Both the position numbers and the translations under genes were made by a program. This document shows, piece by piece, positions 55,001 through 64,000 of a stretch of 64,000 nt of DNA. This DNA comes from Jaltomata sinuosa. Taxonomy: Eukaryota > Streptophyta > Magnoliopsida > Solanales > Solanaceae. The notes below the pieces were generated by a model. That model worked only from the letters and a program-made list of their open reading frames with translations, searched no databases and was not told where the DNA came from. The stretch covers positions 744,001-808,000 of the forward strand of contig QJPP01000002.1 of the NCBI GenBank assembly GCA_003996215.1, given 5' to 3'. How positions within the stretch are numbered: position 1 is the stretch's first letter; every line of letters begins with the position of its first letter.

Positions 55001-57166
55001 AATTCAAGTACATCAGCTAGCACATTTAGAAACTTTAGCATTATAGGCATTTTTTGCTTGATACAAATCAACACAGTTTTCATGTGCATAAACTACCAAA
55101 ACTTTTCTCAAATCACAACTATAATGCCAAGGTTCATTCTGTTGAATTGCAGAATCAATGATACAGAACTAAACATTTTGTACTGAAATCTCGAGAAACA
55201 TATCAATCGAAAAACAAGACACAAACAAACAACAACTAACTAGCTTCGAAATCTAGCAGGTTGTAGCTGTTAATGGACTAAAACCAGCCACCATTAAACC
55301 ATTCATTTTAACTATACTTCACTAAAACAAAACAGAGCTCCTCTGATAATAGAAAATATGAATACGAATCACAACATACCCAGTGTAATCCCATAAGTTG
55401 GGGTCTGGGGAGGGTAGAGTGTACGCAGGCTTTACCCCTACGTCGTGGACGTAGAGAGGCTGTTTATAAAGGACCCTCGGCTCAAGTAAGACACCGACAA
55501 AATATCAGATAAGATACTACAACTATTTTATATGAAATATTACTAGTGAATGACATTCTACTAGTCAATGTCTTATCTACAGCAACGAGAAATAATTACC
55601 AAAAGAAAAACTTTCTTTCTCTTTTTTTTACCTTGGAAGCATTGGCCTTGGACCAACCAAAAGCAAATCCTCCACCACTATTAGTCGTCGATAACAAATC
55701 ATAAATCTCTTCATTATAAATCTCCAACACAGTAACATGAACGAACGTTCCAACACCAACCTTCTTGTCACTATTTTCATCATTTTCTTCATTTCCATCA
55801 CCCAATATATCCTTAAATGACTTATACACAATACCAGGCTGCTTAACACTCCCAAACATAGTATGACTCTTCCCAGCACCAGTTGGTCCATACATCATAA
55901 TTGTACATTTATCCCCTAATTAACACAGTTTTCATGTGAATAAACTAGCAAAACTTCTCTCAAACCACAACTACAATGCCAAGGTTCATTGTTGAATTGC
56001 AGAATCAATGATACAGAACTAAACATGCTGTACTAAAATCTCAAGAAACTCATATCAATCGAAAGACAAGACACAATCAAACAACAACAACAACAACAAA
56101 CTATTTTAATCTTGGCTTCCAGTACCATTTTATTATTAGCTTAGAAATCTAGCAGGTTGTAGCTGTTAATTGACTAAAACCAGCCACCATTAAAACATTC
56201 ATTTTAGTTAAACTTCACTAAAACAAAATACAGCTCCTCTGATAATAGAAAATATGAATATAAATCACAATAACATACCCAATGTAATCCCATAAGTGGG
56301 GTCTAGGGAGGGTAGAGTGTATGCAGACCTTACCCCTAGCTCATGGAGGTAAGAGTGGTTGTTTCTGAAGGACCCTCGTCTCAAGTAAGACACAGACAAA
56401 ATATCACACGTGTATGAGATACTACCAGTCAATGTCTTATCTACAGCAATGAGAAATGATTACCAAAAGAATTTTTTACCTTGGAAGCATTGGCCTTGGA
56501 CCAACCAAAAGCAAACCCTCCACCACTATTAGTCGTCGATAACAAATCATAAATCTCTTCATTATAAATCTCCAACACGGTAACATGAACGAACGTTCCA
56601 ACACCAACCTTCTTGTCACAATTTTCATCATTTTCTTCATTTCCATCACCCAATATATCCTTCAATGACTTGTACACAATTCCAGGCTGCTTAACACTCC
56701 CAAACATAGTATGACTCTTACCAGCACCAGTTGGTCCATACATCATAATAGTACATTTATCCCCTAATTTCACCCCATCAATTCTTGACTCCACAAACTT
56801 CTTATAAAACTCATCAAGATCCTCTTCTTCGGATAACGAAACCCCATCAAGAGTAAAATCTCTGTACCCTATATCCGTCCTAACGCGTAGGGACCTACAA
56901 TCAGCATTCACCTGTAATGCTGATAAAGATTTCTCCTTTTTATCCGGGTAATCACGAATTCGACCAATAACCTCAACTGGATGCTCCGGAGGTGGACCCC
57001 CTTCTTTCATTGCTGTGGAATTAGGGTTTGGTGAGGGTTTTGCTGAGTTGAAATTCAAACGATGTTTGGATTGTGGGGTTCTTGAATTGACATGGGTGTG
57101 ATGCAATTTTGATGATGGAGTTGTAGTTGGAGTAGTATGATTCTTGGAGGAAGGTGTAGGAGCCAT
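52071..57166 (-). CDS. KIN10A: Kinesin KIN-10A / PAKRP2-like (phragmoplast-associated)
   Basis: Minus strand, six exons: 57166-56480, 54637-54482, 54375-54268, 54150-54040, 53944-52463, 52364-52071; 945 codons, all junctions GT/AG and phase 0. An internal-type kinesin motor: the N-terminus MAPTPSSKNHT, EHPVEVIGRIRDYPDKKEK, P-loop GPTGAGKSHT (about 144-153), switch I NERSSRSH (about 272-279), switch II LVDMAGSEN (about 295-303), VPFRDSKLTMLL, then a Lys/Glu-rich coiled coil (exon 5, up to RRLEDMEVELRRS), an acidic Ser-rich stretch, and a beta-grasp-like C-terminal segment (EVHVKWEAASKEN...ADLRKLIEIHLG). From memory this order matches Arabidopsis PAKRP2 (869 aa), a plus-end motor that carries vesicles to the cell plate in cytokinesis. 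Start: ATG 57166 matches the family; an ATG five codons upstream (57181) is also in frame. Intron 1 contains a tandem copy of the end of exon 1 (see 55072-56768). Confidence 0.93.
55380..55494 (-). mobile_element. RTE-like 3' UTR fragment in kinesin intron 1, copy A
   Basis: 'cagtgtaatcccataagttgg', 'ggagggtagagtgtacgcag' and 'ggaccctcggctcaagtaag' are the reverse complement of the LINE 3' UTR seen on plus at about 38330-38435. A second copy lies at 56278-56396 in copy B of the duplication. Other fragments: 47760-47800 (minus), 57500-57535 (minus), 61916-62036 (plus). Confidence 0.75.
55637..55917 (-). pseudogene. Extra copy of the kinesin P-loop exon segment inside intron 1
   Basis: Reads MMYGPTGAGKSHTMFGSVK to SKANASK on the minus strand, open throughout, with a donor-like GTAAAAAAAAG after it. 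Its upstream border is mid-exon sequence; TTAATTAG just before GGGATAAATG could serve as an acceptor, but joining it to exon 1 would run into a stop after six codons. It is therefore probably skipped, or gives a non-productive transcript. Confidence 0.75.
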
Positions 57167-57181
57167 TGATTGAATTTTCAA

Positions 57182-59027
57182 GAAAATTTCAAGATTCTAC
57201 AGACCCTAATTGAGTATTTGAAATGGGGTCTTTTTTCTGTCACTGATTGGATTCAAGATTTGATTTTTTTTTTTGGAGATTATAGAGCTAAAAAAGGAAA
57301 ATGGTGCAAACAGAAATGGAGTTTCAGAGTGGAAGAAAGAGAGAGAAAGAGATCGATTAACTGAGAGTAAAATGGAAAGAAGGATTGTATTTTTGGATGT
57401 TTTGTTTTTGAAAGTTCAAACGTTCCGATTGGTAACGGCTAGTTTCAATTTTTGTTTTGAAGTTACGGTTATGCATATATGGACCTTTGTTGGGACAGGG
57501 TCTGTACTTGGATGTTTCCGATAGACCTTCAGCTCAAACAAAAATAGTTTAAAGCAGTACGAAAAAAAAAAGAGAATAAAGAAATCATGGCAAAATACTA
57601 TAGAAAACGTGACAAATCAGTTTGAAATTTGGACAATAACTATAACAAAATAATACGATAATTGAAATATAAAAAACAATAACAGACATCGAAGGATAAT
57701 AAACTACAGAACTAATGCTATGACTACTGGTATTCTTCTTCTCGAAAAAAATTTAATATTAATTTTGTGTGGGTTCTTTTTTTAATCTTACAAGTTGATG
57801 AACCCGAGGATCATATTTTTGGGTCCACTAACTTGCGAGAAAAAAGAAGTAGAGGCATCAAAACTAGGGCCGCAGCACCAAAAAAAATGACTAAAACTTA
57901 AGGATTTTGACTAATTTTGAGTTAAGTACTTGGTTTATAAGCACTTTGAATGTTTACTAAATATGTTGATAAATTAAAAAAATATTTATAAGCTAGTTTA
58001 ACCATTATATAAGGTTAGTCAAACACCCTCTAATCTTACTTGCCTAAACTTGTCTAACTGGGATAAATCCTGTCAATATTGGACTACATAAATCTAAAAA
58101 TAGATATAAATGATCCATACATTTGATCTCAACAAATTTGAAATTGACATTTAGATCAAAGGATTTCTTTTAGAAGGGATGATGTGTACAGGCCTCTACT
58201 TATCAAGTACTCCTCTGCCTATTTTTACTTGTCTAGCATTGACTTGACACACTTCTTAAGGACCAAATAATAGAGTAATAATTTTACTATATCACCTTTT
58301 GAATATAATAAATTAAATGTTTTGAGAAATCACTATAGTTAATAATAAAGGTAAATTAGGAACTAAAGATAAATTATCTCTTGGTTTTATAAACTGGACA
58401 AGTAAAAATTGACATATATTTTTAGTATAGTGGACAGAGAGACTAGCGTAGCCAAGATACTTGTTCATGAGTTCATTTACATCAGTGGCTCCTCATCAAT
58501 TTATTATCCTTAAATAAATGAAGGAGCCTATTTCATTTATATTCTCCATGTTTCCATGATCCTACTTCTTGCAAATTGCAATGTCATTAAATCAGAGAGA
58601 GGTTTAAATCATGGAGCTCTATAGTTGTGTAGAGTGGCATTAACTTTGTCACTGCTTTCGACTCGAACCATGTATACATTGCTATATGTAGTGTGACGAC
58701 TCTTTGATCTATATGTTGACTGTGTGAGTCTTGTAAGTGAACGTATCGAACCAAAATAAGATTTCAAATTGACATCTTGATATACTGATTTACCATAATA
58801 ATAAATAGAGTCAATGGTAACTCCGACCAACAAGCGCTACAACTGATGCTGTTATTAGTCACACATCAAATTTACTGTATACAGATTCTATTTTGCAGTA
58901 GCATTACAAATTTGCTAGCTGTGGACCAGCAGAATAATGTGGAGCATATCTACACATTTGATATGTTGTTACATGAAATTGTAGCAAGAAAATATTGGAG
59001 GAGAAGTATATCTATTTGCAGCCCAAC
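57182..59027. other. Spacer between kinesin 5' end and fibrillin 3' end
   Basis: The kinesin promoter and 5' UTR lie at about 57180-57450 (GA-rich leader 'gaagaaagagagagaaagag' on the plus strand). It also contains a minus-strand RTE tail fragment (57500-57535), a stretch related to the 36.9-kb MITE interior (57900-58030) and a Stowaway-like MITE (58208-58445). No further gene seen. Confidence 0.5.
58208..58445. mobile_element. Stowaway-like MITE
   Basis: The left end 'tactcctctgcctatttttactt' and the right end 'agtatagtggacagagagacta' are imperfect inverted repeats; just inside, 'ttttacttgtc' pairs with 'gacaagtaaaa'. Ends are worn. Confidence 0.5.
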
Positions 59028-60444
59028 TTATGAGATAACGAAAACTCTAAGCTCTCCTCTGTCTCCCCTTGTAACACGTGTATCAGAATCGATGTAGGTA
59101 ACTTCAAACTCACCACTTCCTGTATTTGATGGTGGCCTGAACTGATCTGGTATTCGAGGCACCTCTAATTGTGGCAGCTGTGATAAGTTTCCAGTTGTCT
59201 TCACTGTAGTTTTCTCGAATGTAATCTTAATAGTAGATGATCCTATTTGTGGAAATGTATAAACATGACGCGAGATAGGAAAACTTTAGAACTTTTGTAC
59301 TGCAAAAAGAGAAGCAATAATACCAAAATTCTTGGTGTAAAATATATGAGAATAGACAGAACCCACCTATCAGTTCAAATTTGTGGGCTAAAGTGGCAGT
59401 CGCTTCAATAGGTGGTAAAGGCCAGGGAGCACCTAATTCGAGCTCCACTATGTTGTCAAAATCCTTGCTTAATACATCAATTCTTTGAAATACCTGATCA
59501 AACCAAATCAGCCGGTTATGCCACCGTGTATCAATATATATGAAGCTTGACATATAGCAGTGAATTAGAATGATCAACATTGCTCTTCAGCAAGCTAAAA
59601 ACGGATATATTGATCATTACAACTATAACGGGAAACTAGGGAATATTCGACAGCAAGTCTAGGACATGACGATTCCAAGAATGCAAGTTCTCGTCCAGAA
59701 TATAATCAAGGGCTGACTATGTTGAAGGTAGCAGTTGTGGGTGCAACCCCACCCCCACCCCCACCAACTACCGAAGCTCTTTCAACTTGTCCCTTTGGAT
59801 AAGTATTGCGGTTAAGTCAGTTAACAAGATGAGAGTCAGAAAATCGAAATAAGTAACTGTCAAGTGATTCTTGAATGCTTCCCCACCCACCCCCACACGC
59901 ACACAGAGAGGGGGAGAGAGTTGAAAATTCTTTTAAAGTATATATTTATACTAAGTCTGAGCTCGTCACAATGACGTAGTGGGTGCAATGGTACTCCAAA
60001 CTCACTTAAAATCCTAGATTCACCTCTGAATCTAATGGCATACTGTCTATTTTCTCTCTTCATGACATGCCTATGCTAATCATAATAGATGTCCGAACAA
60101 GCCCTCTGTGTTCTCTTTAATTCATGGCTAACCACTGTATGCATATTTGTAACTGGAGATGGGAAGAGACCAGCTCTGACAGAATTAAATGGCTCCTTTT
60201 AGCTTACCTGACCAAGAGTAATGGGAAGAAGTCTTCCAGTGGGGGGTCCAGGACGACTTCCACCGAGAGTACGAGATGAGAATGCACTGCTGTAAATCAA
60301 TTTCCACCTCCCTTGAAGTTTATCAAGATCAGCTGTGAGATCTACAGCTCCTGCACAAGATTCTAGCTCCTTGGCAGCCTCATCCGCCTTCTTTAGATCA
60401 TCTTCACTTGCAGCAAGACCTCTGTTCAGACCAGAAACAGCACT
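59028..60444 (-). CDS. FBN4: Fibrillin (plastid-lipid-associated protein), FBN4/PAP6-like, last three exons
   Basis: Minus strand, partial. Exons 60444-60208 (79 codons), 59493-59367 (42 codons plus one base), 59242-59028 (to the stop); junctions GT/AG and in frame. The protein reads SAVSGLNRGLAASEDDLKKA, then DLDKLQGRWKLIYSSAFSS, TGRLLPITLGQ, VFQRIDVLSKDFDNIVELEL, ATATLAHKFELIGSSTIKIT, PRIPDQFRPPSNTGSGEFEV and ends TRGDRGELRVFVIS. This is the lipocalin-like PAP/fibrillin domain; the ending RGDRGELRVFVI and the APWPLPP block point, from memory, to Arabidopsis FIB4 (also called harpin-binding protein 1), a plastoglobule protein. The first exon with the chloroplast transit peptide is not found up to 64000, so it either lies beyond the right edge behind a long intron or is absent. 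Confidence 0.9.
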
Positions 60445-61184
60445 CTGCAAGTGATCAATACATTTGTCAAGAGGAACCTGACTTGCTATAGTTATATAAT
60501 ATATAACAAAGGAGTACCCATGTCTCTATAGCTTTACTGGCAGATGATTTATATGGATGTCATTGTTTGAAGAAATTAAAATTTAGAAAAATTGAACTCC
60601 ATGGAAAATAGACAAGGACTTCAAACAGTAAGAACTAAGAAGAGACGGAAAATATTCGCAACCTCTCCCAGTGACAATTATACTTAACGATGATTAAACA
60701 CTAATGATTCAGCCAAATATTGGACTTAGCCAAGAAAGTGCTGCCTCGTGGAGATAGGCATAAGCTCGTGTACATCTTGACTCCAAATCATCAACCATTC
60801 CGTTGTACTTAGATGTGCTATACCATAACATTCTAAGCATGTAAGGTCAAGTTAATTGGCAATTGAAGCAGGACAGTAGTGTTTTCTCGTAAGAATCCAC
60901 ATCTTTTATTTGTCCTTGGACATTGCCCATTCCAGCGGTGATTTCTGTAGTCAGGGTCAATCCAAGACCAAATATTGTAGGACAAAATACATTCTAACGT
61001 TAGAAGCAATATCAGATCTTCATTAGTCTCTCAGTCACTCACCCTCAAAGTCTGAACAGATCCTTCAATGGTACAAAATGGTGGTACAATAGGCAGTAAC
61101 TTCTATAATTATTTAGTAACTTTTTTGGTTGCAAGGGTGTCTTAGAGAATTTAAATGGAGAAACATGGTCAGTGAGGTTACATG

Positions 61185-61245
61185 TAGGCTACAGCCGTCC
61201 CCAACTTGTTTGTGACTGAGCTGTAGTAGTTGTTGTTGTAAGGGT
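61185..61245 (+). mobile_element. Short RTE/SINE tail fragment
   Basis: 'gtccccaacttgtttgtgactgag' followed by 'gtagtagttgttgttgt' is the typical tail of RTE-mobilised elements in Solanaceae, from memory. The body is absent. Confidence 0.5.
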
Positions 61246-61273
61246 TCCTGGAAGACCTAGTTACTAACAGTAA

Positions 61274-61504
61274 TCACACATGAATAATTATTCCTAATTG
61301 ATTCCTTAGCCTCCCATGGAACTTGATTGAGCAGCAGCAAACCAGCAGTTCCAGCACATTCGCATGTTCCATGTTTGCCAGCAAGTCTACTACTTTGTTA
61401 GCTTCTCTCCACATGCTGCACCTTGATTCCCGTACTCTTTCAACATGGTTACAATCCTCAACCAAGGCTAAACCTTCAGTATTTCGTAGAATGACCAAGC
61501 TCAT
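61274..61504 (-). pseudogene. LINE RNase H-like fragment
   Basis: The minus-strand frame reads CSMWREANKVVDLLANMEH, resembling the REGN..AD.LA block of the RNase H domain at the C-terminus of plant LINE polyproteins. It is about 76 codons, without the rest of the domain. The assignment rests on this one block. Confidence 0.45.
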
Positions 61505-61915
61505 GTACTTTACTGGAACTATGTTTATAAGAAATTTTCATTCCGAAAACACATAATGCTATATCTCAACACCATCAATTATTAAAACATATGCATATAC
61601 ATTTCCTCTTTATGTTTGGGGGAAAAAAAGTAGTTGGTTTGGAAATTCTTCTTCATTTATACTCTTCCTTTTTGTGCTCAAAAGATTAACTGACGCGGTG
61701 TATTCTTTGATTCTCAAACTCAAGCATCAGCAATCACTTGGATCCTGATTCAGTTGCAAGAAGACAATAATTTATGGTTCTTTTTTGCCTAAACGTGTCC
61801 ACCTTCACCTATTGTTTTCTTTGCTTCGATTTTATTACTGTATTGTTTGTTATTGCTACTGTTCTCTTTTCCTTTATTTTTATTACTTTTTCATACTTGA
61901 TTCTAATATGCTTTA

Positions 61916-62036
61916 CTTGAGCCGAGAGTCTACCGAAAACAGACTCTATTTACCTTCACAAGGTAGGGGTAAGGTTGTGTATACACCATCCTCCCCAGAT
62001 CCACTTGTGGGATTACACTGGGCATATTGTTGTTGT
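61916..62036 (+). mobile_element. RTE-like LINE 3' end fragment
   Basis: 'ttgagccgagagtctaccgaaa', 'ggtaggggtaaggttgtgt', 'catcctccccagatccac' and a short TTG tail match the 3' UTR of the LINE at 37684-38461. It is severely 5'-truncated. Confidence 0.75.
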
Positions 62037-63600
62037 ACCTATTAGAGTTTAGGAATTACCCAAATCATACATATGCACAAATAGGATACTTATCGGATTG
62101 ATACAGATATGGTATTCTTTCCAATAGGCAATACTCATACATTTACTACCATGAGCTAACCGATCAAATAACAAAAGGTTACCTGGCTGAGATGGTTTAG
62201 CCATATCTTATATAGACCTCCAAATGGCCATAGCTACAACACTATGGTGGATTAAAAGTGCAAAAATATGACCAAGGTAGATTTAAAATCGCATGAAGAA
62301 AGTTATCATAAACGACCTACAATATCTAAGAATCAATGGAGATTTGCTAAGAATAGAAGGAAACTAAACAAAGGATCCATATATGTGATACAACTAGTGG
62401 GATTAAGGCTTAGTTGTTGTTCACATGCTTACATTTGTTTTGGGTTCTGATAAGTGTGAGATTTAAACAACCTCTACTTTTAGAGCTCCTAGATTGCCAT
62501 AAAGAAAAACTAATTAAGTACCATTCTTGGAATGAAATGGACTCGAATAGTGCAGAATGTGTAGAGGATTCATCACCAATTCCAACTAGTTTGGATTAAG
62601 GCATAGCTGTTTGATTGGTTAAGTACTCTTACATATAAAATTATGATACTTCATTAAAGAAAGACACAAACAAAAATAAAATGCACCAAATTGTAAAAGT
62701 GTGCAACAGAGTGAAAGAATTGGAAGTTACTTCCTTTCTCAATAGGATATTTTCTTGCACGAATATTCTTACTTGATCGAAAAAAATATTCTCGACACAA
62801 ACTCATCTGCATAGTAGTAGAATAAAGTACAGAGGTTTCCATCGAGAAATATATGTTAATTACTAGATGGATATGAAAATGTATGTTACACCTTAATATG
62901 CCCTCATCTCAATTCTCAGGTATTAAGCAAGCTATGTTGTTCTGAAAACTGTTGCCCATAGCTTTTGGAGGACCAACAGGTGTGGCAACATTGTTGGAGG
63001 CTACAAACAGCAAAGCAAGTCTCTTTAGAGCACTTCAGTTGAAGGGTAATCAGTAATGTTTGTGTAAGGCATTTAATGCGTCCTCAGTGTCTTTGAAGGG
63101 AAAGTGATTTAGGTGTGAATCTAATACCTGATACTAGCACACAAAGTGTTCCCTGTACTCAAACACCAAATTCTGAATCACAAACTAAGTTCAACATTTA
63201 TGTATCAATTTAGAAGATAGCAGCAGAGGTAGATTTAGCCTTAATCTATCATTTACCTCATCACACTTAATCCCTAAGTGACTCGACTTGTTTAGGTGAT
63301 AACAAACAAGTTGTATCACTTGATACTTGCATAACAATATACTTGCATAACAGAAATCCCAAAAGAGAAACCAGAAATCAAGCCAAGAAATTCAATTTAA
63401 TCCAACCACTCCAACCAAAAACTAGTTGGTCAGCTTTATATCCATTCTCCTCGAATCAAGTTTCGAGAGGATTCCTCTTAATTCGACTATGTTTGTGTTG
63501 ACTTTCAACCCACCACAATCTTACTCCGCTCTAGTTTGGAGTTGGTTACATCTTAACAAGCTCACACAGGCGGAGTTTAAGCAAAGAACTTAATGTCTAC

Positions 63601-64000
63601 AGGAAAAGGGAAAATGAAATTCATTAAAAGGGGACCAATAGTGCAAATAGATCTAAGTCTAGGCTAGCCTATGTACCACAAGATGGTGAAATTTAAGACA
63701 ATTACAAACAATCAAGACAAAGAATCCAAGACACGCCCATCAAAGACAACATAAATAACTGCATAGAGAAGTTAGAACAAAAAGATTAATTCAAGAAAAA
63801 AGAAGGGTCTCAAAGATTTGAGTTTTAAGCACCAATAACTTAGAGTTTGAGAGACCCAATAAGCTCAACTTTAGCTTCTATACTACCAGGTGGCTCAATG
63901 GAAGTGACTAAAAGAAGAGGGATAATGAAATTGACTAAAAGGGGACCTATAGAGCAAATAGATTTAAAGTCTGGACTAGCCTAATGTACCACAAGATATT
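63601..64000. repeat. Direct repeat cut by the window edge
   Basis: 'aatgaaattcattaaaaggggacc' with 'gctagcctatgtaccacaag' at 63615-63682 recurs as 'aatgaaattgactaaaagggg' with 'actagcctaatgtaccacaag' at 63925-63997, about 317 bp later. Nature unknown; the second copy continues past the window. Confidence 0.7.

Larger units (their letters stand above)
55072..56768 (-). repeat. About 850-bp tandem duplication covering the end of kinesin exon 1 and part of intron 1
   Basis: Copy A (55072-55921) and copy B (55922-56768) are direct repeats with period about 850 bp: 'aacacagttttcatgtg' at about 55071 recurs at 55922, and 'acatttatcccctaat' at about 55904 recurs at 56753. Copy B contains the true exon 1 end (P-loop to NASK and donor). 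Copy A contains the same 280-odd coding bases with eight differences by my count, two of them changing residues (L to F, C to S), and keeps the donor site. Both copies carry the same RTE-like insert, so that insertion came first. Confidence 0.93.
60445..64000. other. Fibrillin intron 1 or upstream DNA, no further exon recognised
   Basis: No exon resembling a fibrillin transit peptide is visible on minus. The stretch holds LINE relics (61185-61504, 61916-62036) and a direct repeat at the right edge. If the gene is intact this is intron 1. Confidence 0.45.

Noticed and set aside
54989..55186. A 65-codon plus-strand frame in kinesin intron 1
   Set aside because: It overlaps the start of the duplicated segment and has no homology; chance frame.
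1..64000. Bacterial-style systems, phage or endogenous viral genes
   Set aside because: No operon layout, Shine-Dalgarno pattern, viral capsid or movement-protein motif was seen; reverse-transcriptase pieces match LINEs.

Overview
The window is nuclear plant DNA, almost certainly from a Solanum species (tomato/potato group) or a close relative. Evidence: intron-containing genes with GT/AG borders, an AT-rich intergenic background, an R1-type NLR resistance gene with the long N-terminal region typical of Solanaceae, Solanaceae-type tRNA-derived SINEs, RTE-like LINE tails ending in TTG repeats, hAT and Stowaway-like MITEs, an insert of plastid DNA, and eukaryotic tRNA-Gly and tRNA-Gln genes.

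Layout. (1) 0.6-1.5 kb, minus: the 5' exons of a PP2C-like gene whose metal-binding motif is degenerate; it leaves the window on the left. (2) 1.5-8 kb: repeats. (3) 8.0-11.8 kb, plus: a 1,272-codon NLR reading frame. (4) 15.0-22.0 kb, plus: a six-exon gene for a protein of about 895 aa with a presequence-like N-terminus and three C-terminal RRM-like folds; its second intron holds a LINE fragment that is itself split by a hAT element. (5) 22.4-25.0 kb: a SINE and a rearranged, internally deleted copia-like element nested in a MITE. (6) 25.0-41.5 kb: a cluster of secreted S1-type self-incompatibility homologues (SPH) with four intact genes, one pseudogene split by a hAT element, one 5' remnant, and duplicated pieces of promoter, start and tail. 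The cluster also holds a 42-bp minisatellite, a tRNA-Gly and a mosaic plastid insertion (ndhI plus psaA fragments). (7) 43.9 kb: tRNA-Gln. (8) 44.8-47.1 kb, plus: a two-exon dCTP pyrophosphatase (MazG-like). (9) 49.4-51.2 kb, plus: a six-exon glycolipid transfer protein, GLTP1-like. (10) 52.1-57.2 kb, minus: a six-exon kinesin of the KIN-10A/PAKRP2 type, whose first intron holds a tandem copy of the P-loop-coding end of exon 1. (11) 59.0-60.4 kb, minus: the last three exons of a fibrillin (FBN4/PAP6 type); its first exon is not in view.

The housekeeping genes (RRM protein, dCTP pyrophosphatase, GLTP1, kinesin, fibrillin) look unrelated in function. The SPH cluster is the fast-evolving part: paralogues in every state of decay lie in one orientation within 16 kb. 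I saw no CRISPR array, bacterial operon or virus-derived gene. The most unusual signals are the SPH promoter/start triplication, the hAT-split SPH copy, the kinesin exon duplication, the inverted-end copia insertion, the mosaic plastid insertion and a possible 78-nt in-frame intron (exitron) at the 3' end of the NLR. All exon borders were read by eye from splice motifs, reading phase and family resemblance; no search or transcript evidence was available.
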